A DNA stretch of 64,000 nucleotides from Bemisia tabaci (taxonomy: Eukaryota; Arthropoda; Insecta; Hemiptera; Aleyrodidae). The translations under genes and the position numbers were made by a program. Location of the stretch: NCBI RefSeq assembly GCF_918797505.1, contig NC_092802.1:9691480-9755479 (forward strand), written 5' to 3'. Each line of letters opens with the position of its first letter. Position 1 is the first letter of the stretch. Below are positions 20,080-31,236 of this stretch, piece by piece. The notes beneath the pieces are model-generated. The model worked only from the letters and a program-made list of their open reading frames with translations. It was not told the DNA's origin and made no database searches.

Positions 20080-20720
20080 CGTTTCAGCACCAAGAGCCGA
20101 AAATATGATCCCGAGCGCTCGCCCCGATCGGAAGGGTTTAAAAGGTCGAGGCTCAATGCCTAGCTCCACGCAGCGCCGAGCGCCAGAGCACAAAGGAGGA
20201 AAAGTGTTGAACCGTGAATACATCCCGGTCCGAATGCAAATTCTCCAGGAAATCCTCGTTCGAGCGGAAGCCAGGAGGCAGGAAGAACAAGGAGAACACA
20301 GGAGAAAAGCGCGGGGGTGGGGCGAAGGGAGGGGATCGCTGCACGGGCTTTTTTCGCAATGCAGAGAAACGCGGTATGTAAACTTATACGCTTACAAGTT
20401 CGGTTTGTGTCCAAGACTGATGCAATATTTATGAGCTCGGCGCCCTCCTCCCCTCTAGCGCCCCCCGGAACCCTCCTAACTTCATTACCCCCCCCCTCCC
20501 CCCCGGCGCTTCCGCGCTCGGGCTCCGCCGTCCCCTCTTTTTTTATCTCGAACCACTTCGACAGTTTTCACAATCGTTTGACGTTTTTCCCTCCTTCGTT
20601 GCCGCCGGTCGACCCCCCGCACCCGGACTCCCTTTTATTTTCTCTTGCGGGTGTTCGTAAGTGCTTGTATACATTTGTGCCGCCCTCCGTTGCCAACTCG
20701 AGGGGTTTCGAGATGATTTG
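20080..20720. other. GC-rich island, no gene supported
   Basis: GC-rich with C-tracts at about 20485-20505. A 142-codon frame starts inside the A element and a 163-codon frame overlaps it; both are arginine/proline-rich and share no motif with known families. I treat them as chance frames. Confidence 0.4.
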
Positions 20721-20739
20721 GATGGTTGGCATGCGTGGG

Positions 20740-20830
20740 AATGCGCTCCGGTTGTCCTTGCGCCTTCAATGTGTTGTGATACTTCTTTGCAGACTCGCGG
20801 CTCGATAGTTGTATCACTCCAGGATGATCG
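20740..20830 (-). repeat. R module fragment
   Basis: On the plus strand: CGGTTGTCCTTGCGCCTTCA, GTGATACTTCTTTGCAGAC, then CTCGATAGTTGTATCAC. The minus-strand frame reads ESAKKYHNTLKAQGQPERIP, close to the peptide at 17.7 and 18.4 kb. Confidence 0.6.
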
Positions 20831-20835
20831 TGTAC

Positions 20836-20976
20836 TTGGATTACATTTTGCCATAAGGAACCACTATCTCTGGCTCTCTTATAAAAGCACATATCTGCAT
20901 AAGAAAACCAATGGCGTGTATGTTATTTCTAAAATGGGCCAGAAATAGTGGTTCCTCATTGCAAAATGTAATCCAA
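20836..20976. repeat. Family M foldback, single copy
   Basis: A 140-bp inverted repeat: TTGGATTACATTTTGCCATA at the left and its inverse TTGCAAAATGTAATCCAA at the right. A middle GCACATATCTGCATAAGAAA faces GGCGTGTATGTTATTTC. Related to the arrays at 38.1 and 39.4 kb. Confidence 0.7.
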
Positions 20977-22341
20977 TTATTGCTCAGACACATCTGGACG
21001 TTTTTAGCGTTTAGACGTTTAGCGTAAAGGGATCAAACCACATCAGCCTATGCCTTCAGCTGGGAAATTTAATTCTTTACAAGAGAACTTTCGCGCGGAT
21101 TCCTTTGAAAAGTTTAAGAAATTTGCCTCGTACTAAGAAGAAAATTCACCGGAATCCGCCCAAAAATCTGCACAGCCCTTTTCATGTAAAAATTGCATTA
21201 CCCAGTTAAATTTTGCAATAAGTGTAGCTTGGTTTTTTTTGCTTAATGCGGTACATTGCTTAAGGTATTCTGAGTTGCAAATTAAAACTAGTCATCTAAA
21301 CTAGTTTTATCCTTACTACCATTAAAACTATAAATTTCAGATAAAAATCACCTTGATATATGTAATTTATTGCAACAAATTTACGTTGCACAATTCTCGC
21401 AACATTGGAATCCTCTTGGTTCCTTTTCGCAAAATTCAATCCTTTTTAAGCACAGCCGCTCTATTACGAGAGATACTAAAAGAGGAGAGTAAAGTGAAAA
21501 AATGAACCCGAACAGGGGATCATAAAACGGCTTCGGATGGCAGTATCGTCAAAAGGGTAAATAATTAGTTTGATTCAACCCTTTCAGCTTTCCACTGTGC
21601 ATAATATAAGGGACATTAATAATTCATTCGCGAGGTATCAGAGGGAGGCTTCCGTGAAAGAATTCCCAAGAAATATGAACTGTGACAATTGAGAATTGAG
21701 CTTAAAAACAAAGTAGATTCAGAATTAAAGCCTAAATCTAATGAGAAGGGAAATTAGGGCGTAAATAATTTAAGTCGCTCTCTGGATCAACTGAGTTGAG
21801 CTTTGACTTTGTTAAAAGACCGTAGATTTTACAATTATTCCATGGCATATAGTAGTTTAGTCATAACGAATACTATATAGCCGTTCTGGTCGCGCTTCGC
21901 GCGTTCGCGTCCGTCAAGGGGCTACGCCCCCTGGATCCCCGGTCACTCGCTACGGGGCTCTTCGGCTCGTTTCGCGGGCCGTTATATTCGTGCCGAGAGA
22001 TGAGCCGATTTTTTTTTTCGTATTTCCGGCAAAATTATAGGTTTTCTCAGAAAGGAAGCCTCTTGTCCCTCCCAGACTCTATTTTTACCAGATATGCTGC
22101 TTTTTCAGATTTTCCCCCCACCCAAACCCATGTAAAATATTCACATTTATCGGACAATCTGGCAACCGATAAAATGTGGAAAAAAGTGCAATCCCTCGAA
22201 GCTTGTACTTATAATACCGTAATATTTTTCACGTGACCTTATATTCCGCATTTAGTTATCGATGTGTCATTAGTATCCCTAAACAAATAAGTGATTTCAA
22301 TTAGTCAGAAATAGTAGCACCCCTTTGCAAAATGAAGCTAA
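20977..22341. repeat. Mostly unrecognised; decayed G half and hairpin-rich GC block
   Basis: The right half of a G element is recognisable at about 21290-21445 (GCAACATTGGAATCCTCTTG). At 21879-21980 lies a dense set of short GC hairpins such as GGGGCTACGCCCC and CGCGCTTCGCGCG. No gene is supported. Confidence 0.45.
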
Positions 22342-22777
22342 AGTTGATTTGACGGACACCATTTTTTGTGTCGGAGCGACATCCGATATATCGCATCAAT
22401 TACTTCCATAATTTCAGCTACTTGTCATTTTTTCCGAATCTTGAGATCGCACTTCTGTTGTCATGAGACTGAAGTATTCATGTACCAAATTTGACAAAGA
22501 AATTCAACGTAATAAAAGCGTGGTTTTTTTAGAGAAAAAATATCGCATTCGATACTGATATCAAAAGTGCACTCGAATGCTATATTTTTTCTCTTAAAAA
22601 CCACGCTTTTATTACGTTTAATTTCTTTGTCAAAGGTACATGAATTCTTCAGTCTCATGACAACAAAACTGCGATCTCAAGATTCGAAAAAAATGACAAG
22701 TAGCTGAAATTATGGAACTAATCGATGTAGAAATCGCATGTAGCTTTGATGCAAAAAATGGCGTCCGTCGAATCACC
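22342..22777. mobile_element. Family F foldback, copy 2
   Basis: A 436-bp palindromic element. The right end CGAATCACC is followed by TTAA (22778-22781); the left terminus has mutated to AGTTGATTTG after CTAA. The arms mirror each other through CATGAGACTGAAG and ACCACGCTTTTATTACG. Same family as 10258-10699 from its ends. Confidence 0.8.
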
Positions 22778-22781
22778 TTAA

Positions 22782-23293
22782 CTTATTTGCAGCGACTTTA
22801 GGACATGACACATCTCACCGCAGGGCGGGAAATTTAAGGCGAGTGCACTAAAGCAAGCAAATATTGGCCCGTTTCTCAAGAGTGGTCTTAAGTTGGATGA
22901 TCACGAATAGCCGCACATTACGGACACAATCTCCAACTCGAGTTAAACTTAATTAACATCTCATCGTGATGGTGTTTACTTTGCCTCGTTAGAGGCGGTC
23001 TGTGGCTTGCTTCAGGCTCCTTCCAACGCCCAACCCCTTGCAATTTTAGCATCAGCCGTGGTCTTACGAAATACAAACGTTGCCAGATATGCCAATACGT
23101 ACGTTATACAGGGTGACTGAATATTCAAGAGACAAGAATATTCCTTCGCATTTTCTCTGTACGGTTAAAGGATGGTTTGTGCTAGAGTCCCTTCATACGG
23201 AAGAGAATCATTAGCGCAACGGGAGCTAATCAGAAACAAGGTTTTGTGTTTGTTCACATTTGAACCAAAGGTTCGATACTACATCGAATGACG
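22782..23293. other. No gene recognised
   Basis: No repeat or open frame of note except a short GCTAGAGTCCCTTCATAC near 23180, which resembles an O terminus. Confidence 0.35.
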
Positions 23294-23706
23294 CACTGAA
23301 AAAAATGTCGGCGTTTTTACAAAGGTCCGTTGGTACCTTTACCATCTCACTTTTTTTACCAATTATTGGTAATTTTACCAAGACAGACCGGTAAGCTTAC
23401 CTAAAAACCGGTATTTTTACTGTTTTTTTTTCAGGTAAGAATACCACTTTTATTAGTAATCAATTCCCGATAACTTTGCCATTTTATCTCGGTAATTTAC
23501 CACAGTCGATAAAAAATATTGGCGTTTTTACCAAGGTCCAGTAAAATTACCTAGAAAGTTCAATTATTTAACCGAGATTTCTCGGTAAAATTACCAATTC
23601 CATAAATGGTAATTTTCCCAAGAAAAAACTGGGATCAAATAGAACCCTGAATTCTTGGTAATTTTACCCTTTTCATAATAAATACACCGAGATTTTTTTT
23701 TCAGTG
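23294..23706 (+). mobile_element. Family I element (413 bp), copy 1
   Basis: Runs from CACTGAAAAAAATGTCGGCG to TTTTTTTTCAGTG with short inverted ends. The body is packed with TTTTACC and its inverse GGTAAAA, more than a dozen times. The copy at 32691-33103 has the same length and very similar sequence. Non-coding. Confidence 0.85.
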
Positions 23707-24501
23707 CGTAGCCACTAAATCAGTCTTTAACAAAGAGAGTGCAGGGGCCCTATGAATAGATGACTCTATCACTGCACCAATGATTTTTTTGCATGTAAAA
23801 ATCACAATGTGAAACCAATTCACTAGTTCAATGATTGAGGTCCCACAATTGAAAGTTACCCTGTACCGCTTCAACTCCTGCCCACCCGACAACACTGCTA
23901 ATAACGAGCTTTAGTGGAGCTTTTATAGCTTTGGGTTAAGGCGACCGAACCTGTAAAAAGCTCAAAAGCGCTTATTTCTCGGTTAGAGCAGATTCTCTCT
24001 CGCGGGGATCAGAGCAGGATGGTCGAGTCGATGGAAATTACCGTAGGCTAAGAGGGAAGTTCTCCAAGAAATTGAATTATTCTCCAGCAGTCTGACAACC
24101 TTGGTCTAAGGCAGCTTTTATTAAGACATAAAATCAGCGAGGCACTAACGAGGTTCGGGCTGCAATGCAGGTCAGTTAAAGGAGACTTGACCCTTCCGGT
24201 CATCGGGCACCGCATGAGGGCTGTAAAGTATACGTTGAATTAAATGAGGGATCATTTCGTTGCTTTTAAAAGATAGGATTAGTGAAACTCCGTAGCCACT
24301 TGTTTCCAGCTTTTTTTCGAGTCTGTTAGTGTCTTGTAAAAGTTTACTGGAGCGAGAAGAGGAGAAGTTTCCCTTGGAAAAATAAGCCTGTGGCATGCAT
24401 TCTTTTAAAAATCATTTTCTGAAACCATAGAGGGAACTAAGCCAATACACCCCAATTTGACAAAGCTGACCTAACGCAAGATTTCCCTGTAGAATACAAT
24501 A
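23707..24501. other. No gene recognised
   Basis: Short open frames on both strands only, with no family motif and no second copy in the window. Confidence 0.4.
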
Positions 24502-25386
24502 CTGCCGTGCTAAAGAAGAATACCGTATAAAAAGTCATAAGTTGCCAAATTTACTCGGATATAACGTGTGTTTTTGAGGAAGTTATGCATATTTCTTATT
24601 GAAATTTTTAGATATTTTAGATTGAATTGCGAACAAAACTGTCTGAAGAATTTGAAAAAAATATATCCCCAATTGAATCAGTGACTTCGAAAATACACCA
24701 ACTCGGAAAAAAAAATTGTTCAGGAAACACCTAGAACTGCATAGTGGGTGAAGAAGTTAGTTTAAGAAAAACATTTTTGGTGCCAAAGGACAAGTACTTA
24801 GAGACTTTGTAAAGCACCAAGTTGAAATCGATACACCATGTTTGATGACAGAGAATTAAGCGTTTAAAAATTTCCGAGTTGGTGTGTTTTCGTTCTCACC
24901 GACTTTCAGATACTGATTTTTCATAGTCTACCCTGAAAAATGTATATTTTTCGACCTGGATAACGCTTGAATATTTATATAACTTGTTGCTACAAGGTAC
25001 ACTGAACCGAAAAAAGAAAACCGCAAGATCGGATGGCAACCCGTTTCCCTTGAAATGGCCAAAACTTGGTATTTCCGCAATTAAATACTTCGATTTTTCC
25101 CTTTTTCCGCCGCTGCTTCGAGCATTTCCGATTGCGATTTCTAAATTTCCTTTTGCGTGTAGATGCCTCTATGCTTCTTCTTGTTACTAAACCGTAGAAA
25201 AGTGAAAATCGAAAAAAACTCGAGATGGTGTGATTTCGAACTCACTGATTCAATTTTCTTAAACTTAATCTGAAATATCTGAAAATTTCAAGGAAAAATA
25301 TGCGTAAACGTCAAAAATACGTGTTTTATCCAGGGAAATTTGGCAACTTTCGAATGATCATACGGCCTTCTTCCTTAGCACGGCAG
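24502..25386. mobile_element. Family B element split by C
   Basis: Left end CTGCCGTGCTAAAGAAGAAT and right end TTCCTTAGCACGGCAG belong to a single B copy. A family C element separates the halves at 24671-25255. AATA sits next to both B ends, which may be its duplicated target. Confidence 0.85.
24671..25255 (+). mobile_element. Family C element, copy 1 (585 bp)
   Basis: Terminal inverted repeats begin AATTGAATCAGTGA and continue as a CACCAACTCGG block. A third copy of the terminus (CCGAGTTGGTGTGTTTTCG) lies internally at about 24868-24886. The second copy at 52522-53103 is over 90% similar by eye. AATT borders both ends of both copies, either a 4-bp duplication or part of the repeat. No transposase. 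Confidence 0.85.
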
Positions 25387-25389
25387 AAT

Positions 25390-25860
25390 ACAAAGGAGCC
25401 ACCCGTCAAAGCTCCACAAAAACCCGCAAGCCACGAGCGAGGCGCGCCCGGGAGCAGAACCCGACCAACCCGCCGCGAACAAGAATCTAATACCGATTCA
25501 ACGAGTTATTAATAAACCCAATCAAAAACTCACAAGTCAGCGGGCTAATCCCGTGGGCGGGCGCAAACAATGGTCGTTTGTAGGAAGCGTCGCGCCTGTT
25601 TGCCGGAATTAGGGACGGATCATTACCCGCCGCCCTTCGGGGCCCGGCAGGGATCCGGCGCATCCCTTCCACGCGCCGGACCAACTGTTCCGCCCCGCCG
25701 AGACAGAACCGCCGATGTGCGCGCCGCGCCCGGGGGCGGTTACGCGGTTTTGAGGGCTGGCGGGTGGTTGTTCGGTTTTATCGCCCCTGGCGCGCCCGTT
25801 ACCGCACCGCGCGCCGCGGAAATTCGATTGTCTCGCCGATTGGATAAATAAGAAACACAT
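25390..25860. other. GC-rich island, no gene supported
   Basis: High G+C with many CpG dinucleotides. Frames of 93 and 105 codons on opposite strands overlap and show no known motif. Confidence 0.4.
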
Positions 25861-25949
25861 GTACGGGTTTGTTCCAGTATGTCTTGTTTGTTTTAACCAT
25901 GTTAGAGCCTTGTCCTCGAATAACACGAGATACTGATGCAGAAATCACA

Positions 25950-26100
25950 CACTGTAAAAAGTTACGGGCTGTATAGACATACCGTCCGTTCCGCGCTCAG
26001 AAGCCTTAGAGTCCGTTCCGGGTGCTGGAGCCGTGGCTTCGATTCCTCCGGGATCTACGCCCGGAACTTTCGGCCTCTGAGGCTGGAATGCGGACTGTGA
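25950..26100. repeat. Family L element, copy 2
   Basis: Begins CACTGTAAAAAGTTACGGGC and continues TGTATAGACATACCGTCCG, with GGTGCTGGAGCCGTGGCTTC and GGCCTCTGAGGCTGG blocks. The left end is intact and the right end is GGACTGTG. Confidence 0.6.
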
Positions 26101-26227
26101 TGAAAATGGAATGAAATCCTCTGAAAAGTTGGAGGAAAAATGTTCATAGATTTCCGTAAAAATTCGTATTTTATCAAACGAAAGGTGACGTCTGATGGCC
26201 CATACGACGTTCCTCCTTGAGAACTGT
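26101..26227. repeat. Family B, right half only
   Basis: Carries the B right arm (TTTCCGTAAAAATTCGTATT, GGCCCATACGACGTTCCTCC) and decays after CTTGAGAACTGTAG. It directly follows L. Confidence 0.6.
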
Positions 26228-26780
26228 AGAGGAGGTATAGAATTAGAAAAAAAACAGAAGAGGGATGAGGGATATGAATAAAAAAAAAGGTAGAAGAAGA
26301 GCAAAGGCAACAAAAATAGGAAGAAGAGAAGGGAATAATTTATTGTAGTAGTAAAGTTAGTATAGTATAGTAGTAGTATTGTAATAATTTATTATAGTAG
26401 TAAGGGACGAATACTATAGTATTCGTAACTTTAGCAACTATGGTCATCAACACCTCTCTAGTTAGGTTACAGCGTTTGCTACCAAAAAAAGAACAAAGGA
26501 AGGTAGTAGTGAAGAACAAAAGCGCAAAATTTTAAGGATCCGAAGAGAAAAAGGAGAGGAGGAAGAAAAACAGGAAATGATATAATAGTGGATTTTCTTC
26601 GGAAAATACACTAAAAGAGGCAGACAAAATGGAAGAGAGTAAGATCAAAAAGAGGAAAAATATAAATAACCAAAAGAAAAAGATAAAAACGACCAAAAGG
26701 ACAAAACAGAAGAGAAAAAGAAAAGATTGAAGGAAAATGGAAGGATGTATAATCTCCTTTTCTCAGACTTTTTCAACTTA
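26228..26780. repeat. Purine-rich low-complexity stretch
   Basis: Long AG-rich tracts on the plus strand with a TAG/AGTA-rich stretch at 26340-26405. No gene; open frames are lysine- or phenylalanine-rich artefacts. Confidence 0.6.
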
Positions 26781-26831
26781 TTCCTTTCCTTACTTATTCC
26801 TTTATTCCTCTTCAAACTCGAGGGACCAGTG

Positions 26832-26991
26832 CAGTGGCGTGACGTGCTCTTCGATTTATCGATATTTCTCCATTTGAAGCTATGGTAAAGAATCGATTAA
26901 TAACACATTCGTTTCAAACCCCCCAGTTATCGATAATTTTCCCTAGGTTTAAATGGTAACTCAATCGATATATCGCAAAGCCACACCACTG
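26832..26991. mobile_element. Family N foldback, copy 2
   Basis: From CAGTGGCGTGACGTGCTC to CCACACCACTG, with CGATTTATCGATATTTC in the left arm and AATCGATATATCGC in the right. More diverged than the 15.35-kb copy. Confidence 0.7.
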
Positions 26992-27680
26992 CGGGGACGA
27001 AGACTCGTGGGTATGAAGACCAGAGTTCGGCAGACAAGGGCCAAATGAGGTTACAAAAATGAGCCCACAAATCCTCCACGGCCGGAATTCAAAATTTGCA
27101 AGGCAAGTGGCGGAAAATGCGGAGGCGGGGGGAAGCAAGAGGCATCATTACGGGAAAAATCGTCGGGTCGAGGCCTGGTAAAGTGGGTTTTGAATCAGAA
27201 TTAAAAGAGGAGGGGCTGCAGGGAGGTTGGAAACCGACCGAACTGAGGGCTCATGCATAATAGATAGCGGATTGAACTTGCCTCTAATCTCGGCTTGACA
27301 GCCTCAGAGTGAAGTCTGGAGTGGCTCAGACCATCGATCCGACATATCGATTAATTATCGATACAGTCGCTATCCACTCCGGCTAAAATATCGAAAATCG
27401 ATGGATCGGAATTCGAATCGCGACGGCGACTCCGCTGGGAGATTCCGGCTGGGCTGAGCTTCAGCTGAGACCCGCAGTGCGAAGTCTGTGACATTTCGGA
27501 ACTTTAGGGCGGTGAGTCGGGGATTTTCGAGCCCGACTTGGCAACGAGGGGCTGAGTTTTAACTTGTGCGTGACAGTCATTTTCGCGTTTTCGTCGCGGG
27601 ATTGCAAGGTTGGAATGAAATTCACGAACTTGCAATCGAGTTTTATTAGTGAATTTATCCGAGACGGTTTTCGATGATTT
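26992..27680. other. No gene recognised
   Basis: Moderate G+C. TCGAT-containing motifs cluster near 27330-27410. No supported coding frame. Confidence 0.35.
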
Positions 27681-28556
27681 GGATTGCATTTTGCGAAAAG
27701 GAACCAGGAGCATTATAATATTGCTAAGATTGTGCAGCTCCTTTTGTCTTGGAAAAAACCTGATTATCTATAAAAAGTTTCTGTTTTACTTGCTAAAAAC
27801 TGTAAATTTAGGACAAAAATTTCCTTGTGCATTCTATATTTTTCCAGGATTTCAATAGTTATATTGCCAAGCATGAAGTTGCACAATCTTAGCAACATTG
27901 CAATGGACCTGTTGCAAACTTTTGCTAGAGCAAAAATAAGAGTTGTTCCTTGTAGATAATGCCTCAAAAATCACGATGAGCGCATCGGCAAAGTCTGAAA
28001 TGCACTCATAACTTCACAATCTGCGTAAGAAATTTGCGTTTTTTTAAGCTTCCCGCTTCAAAAACGACACTACGGCACAGGTGAACATTTTGTTAGAGGA
28101 GTCGCTCCATCGTCGGCGATATTCATCATGGCCGACGGTTGCGCGCAGTTCCGCGCGTAATTCGAGGAGAGTTCAAGGTCAATCAATTCGGGCGTGGAAA
28201 ATATGAACGTTAACACACCGATTGTTATCTGGTCTAATGCTGTTCAGATGTTATTTCGTCCCATCAAACGTGTTTTGGCGGATTGGCGTCGGCCATGATG
28301 ATTATTGCCGACGATGGAACGACTCCTCTTACAAAATGTTCACCTGTGCCGTAGTATCGTTTTTGAAGCGGGAAGCTCAAAAAACCGCAAATTTCTTACG
28401 CAGATTGTGAAGTTATGAGTGCATTTCAGACTTTGCCGATGCGCTCATCGTGATTTTCGAGGCATTATCTATAAGAAACAACTCTTAGTTTTGCTCTAGA
28501 AAAAGTTTGCAACAGGCCCATTCTCCTGGTTCCTTTTTGCAAAATGCAATCCAAAT
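27681..28556. mobile_element. Family G element split by H
   Basis: G starts GGATTGCATTTTGCGAAAAG and resumes after the H foldback with TTCTCCTGGTTCCTTTTTGC, ending GCAATCC. The G sequence reads through once 27908-28516 is removed. Confidence 0.8.
27908..28516. mobile_element. Family H foldback (609 bp)
   Basis: Inverted repeat with arms over 200 bp: CCTGTTGCAAACTTTTGCTA at the left and GAAAAAGTTTGCAACAGG at the right. It continues through ATGCGCTCATCGTGATTTT and ACAGGTGAACATTTTGT blocks. The spacer near 28140-28280 is not mirrored. A half copy lies at 33118-33319. Confidence 0.85.
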
Positions 28557-28689
28557 ATAAATCTCTAAAAAAAGGATCAGAAATCAAGTTGAAAAAGAAG
28601 GAGAAAATCTAGTGTCAATACAGCCGAACACAAATAAAAGAGGCACGGACCTTGTTTTTCAACTTCTCTTCCGGATCCGAGCGACGCCT

Positions 28690-28825
28690 CATTGGCAGCA
28701 CAAAAAGAGCATTGCAATTATTGCGAGCCCGTGTCTCGCACCATCGCGCCTTCAATTTTGCAGATGCAACATGGACATCCATCAAGTACGAATAGTTGTA
28801 TCACTGCGCCGTCATCCACGCGCGC
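28690..28825 (+). repeat. Family V repeat, copy 2
   Basis: Shares CGCGCCTTCAATTTTGCAGA and ACATCCATCAAGTACGAATA with copies at 18945 and 63563. Confidence 0.65.
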
Positions 28826-28889
28826 GCCAGTCTACCTGAATACCTGAAGCTTGACACGGTACTTTCTTACTATTTTTAAAATAAAATTG

Positions 28890-29076
28890 GAAGGGACACC
28901 TGATTATCTCTAATCAGTTTCTATTTTACTCGCTACAAACTGTAAACTTAAGACAAAAATTACCCGGTAAATTTCATATTTTTTCAGTATAAATCGTTAC
29001 ACCGCAATGGTTGAAGTTGCACAATCTTAGCAAAATTGCAATGTCTGTGGTTCCTTTCTGCAAAATGCAATCCATT
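28890..29076. mobile_element. Family G element, left end missing
   Basis: Contains the G centre (CTGATTATCTCTAATCAG, ACAAAAATTACCC) and the right end TTTCTGCAAAATGCAATCC. The left ~50 bp are missing. Confidence 0.7.
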
Positions 29077-29621
29077 TCATCTTTGTGGATGGATGGATTG
29101 AAAAATAGGGAGGATGAAACAAAAATCGTTACTATACATCGGAAAAAAGGAAGGTAGTCAGTAAATATTACTTACGTTATGCCGCGGCGACCAAGAATTA
29201 CAGACGAGCGAGGCATCTTCTAAAATACGACTCTGAAATCAAAAATACGAATGAAAAAATTAGTTCATTGAAATGTTCGCATAAACCCGATTTAAAGATA
29301 TGAAAGGATGTATGAAAGAAGACGAAAAGCATAGAGTTAATAAAGTTGCAATAGGAATGGAAGAGCTGGCGCCAATGATATCGGGAATGTAATTTTGCAA
29401 TTAAGAAATATAAATTTCGGCCCGGTATAAAAACAACGTATGTGCCATTAGTTTCTCTAAGCACATAAGTGTTTTTTTTCAGATGAGTTAGAATTTATAG
29501 CTCCAAATTGCAAAATGCAGTCCAATATATACATATTGCTTACTTCTACGGTAATCAGTCATCATGAGGGGAGTTTGAGCGTTGATATCAAGGTTAATCT
29601 TCAGCTATAGTTCCGAAAAGA
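29077..29621. repeat. Mostly unrecognised; M fragment at right
   Basis: At 29408-29527 a family M fragment is visible (AACAACGTATGTGCCATTAG, ending TTGCAAAATGCAGTCCAA). The rest has no recognised feature. Confidence 0.45.
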
Positions 29622-29825
29622 CGAAACTACTAGGTGGATGATGAGCTTCGGGTGACGTCATGAGCCAAACAAGTTTCCGAAAATTTGGTTTGTTTGTAAA
29701 AGAAACTCCTGACACGTTGTTAACCATCGACCAAGCAGGTAGGTCAACAGCTGAATGCTGAAGTCCCAAAAGTAGAAGCTCTGGCTTCCGCCATTACCAA
29801 GATACCTGTGGAGGGTCTCTAGCAA
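29622..29825. mobile_element. Family J (hAT-like) fragment
   Basis: Carries CATGAGCCAAACAAGTTTCC, AACCATCGACCAAGCAGGTA and a right end GTGGAGGGTCTC, but lacks the left ~130 bp and the terminal TTGTCTCTG. Confidence 0.65.
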
Positions 29826-30135
29826 AAGACATAAAGACGGGGCGCTACAAGCAATAAATGAAGATACTTTTCAACCACCTCTACTATTGCCTAGAAGATT
29901 GGTGGCAAAATCGGGACAAGTTTGAAATTTAAATTTAGGGCGGAAACAGAATAAAATTGCGTAAACAAAGTATTCTAGGTTGATTTTTGCCCAAATTCAC
30001 TTACTCACATATATCAATTTGACTTTAGGTTATTTTTGGTCCGTCATCGACCGATTAATTTCATTTGGGAGTAACGGTCATCTAGGACTGGAACGGCCTA
30101 TTTGAACCGGCAGGACCATCATGAGCAGAAAAAAA

Positions 30136-30920
30136 ACTAACTTTATCTGAGATCCTTACTTATTACCGAGCCAAAATAGGTGTATTATACCGAGTCACCA
30201 TCCCAACTTTCTTAATATATTCGTTTTAGGTATTTAAAACACGTTTAGAAGATGAATTGTGGAAAAATCAAGATGACAAGTTCAAATCAAATTTCTGTTT
30301 CCCGCCCATGGATTCCCGCGCTCATTTACACACTCACACAAGCGCCCAGGGCCAAACCTGGCTTCACTTTTTCCCCGTGCTTTTAGATACGAACCAAAGA
30401 CATAAAGACGGAGCGCTAGAAGAAGAAAATGAAGCCACCTCTCCTTTTGGTTAGAGCAGCAGAGAAACTAACTTTATCTGAGATTCCTGTAAGACTCCTC
30501 CTTGTTACCAAGCCAAAATAGGTTTATCATACAAATTCAAAATCCCAACTTTATTTATTTGTTCGTTATAGACAAATAAAACGAGATTAGAAGAAGAAAT
30601 GTGGAAAAATCAAGAGGACAAATTCAAATCAGGTTTCATTTCCCGCGCATGGATTCACAGCAACTTAATCTGAGATTCCTGTAAGATTCCTGCTTGTTAC
30701 CAAGCCAAAATAGGCTTATTATAAAAATTCAAAATCCCAACTTTATTTATCGGTTCGTTTTAGGCATTTAAAATGAGATTCGAAGAAGAAATATAGAAAA
30801 TGAAGAGGACAAGTTCAAGTCAAATCGTTTCCCGCGCATGAATTCACATCGCCAGAATGGCTTCACTTCTTCCCCGTGCTTTTAGATACGAGTACTCCGT
30901 CTTTATGTCTTTGATACGAA
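30136..30920 (+). repeat. Imperfect tandem triplication
   Basis: Three diverged units start with AACTTTATCTGAGAT-type sequence near 30140, 30470 and 30660. They share CAAGCCAAAATAGG, CAAAATCCCAACTTTATTTA and TTTCCCGCGCATGGATTCAC. The first and third also share TTCCCCGTGCTTTTAGATAC. No coding frame is conserved between units. Confidence 0.65.
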
Positions 30921-31236
30921 CACGCCGTCTTTAAATCTTTGGTTTGAGGTTACGGGAAGGAGAGTTTTGGATGCGTTGACGGAGCCAAGACGGCGCGGAA
31001 TCCGTCTTGGCTCGGTTATTGTCGAGCTAATTGAGGAGCAGCGCGATCATTATGACCCAGCTCATGAATCGGTAAAGACGGATTCTAAAAAGGAGACCCT
31101 ACACGACCCGGCGGATACCGCCCGCACTACTCCGGCCGCCCGATTAACTATTCAGTTTGTCAGTCGCAATTATTGTCTCGCGCCCTTTCGACTCGCTACG
31201 CCAGCCGCCCTTTCCTCGTGACTCTGTATATCTACC
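30921..31236. other. Short GC-richer block, no gene supported
   Basis: An 84-codon plus-strand frame (30967-31221) is the longest. It shows no recognised motif and no supporting promoter or splice context. Confidence 0.3.

Noticed and set aside
20006..20434. 142-residue plus-strand frame
   Set aside because: It begins within the right end of an A element and continues into GC-rich sequence; basic, low-complexity and unrecognised.
23265..23290. Possible tRNA B-box (GGTTCGATAC)
   Set aside because: No A-box at the right distance and no cloverleaf can be drawn.
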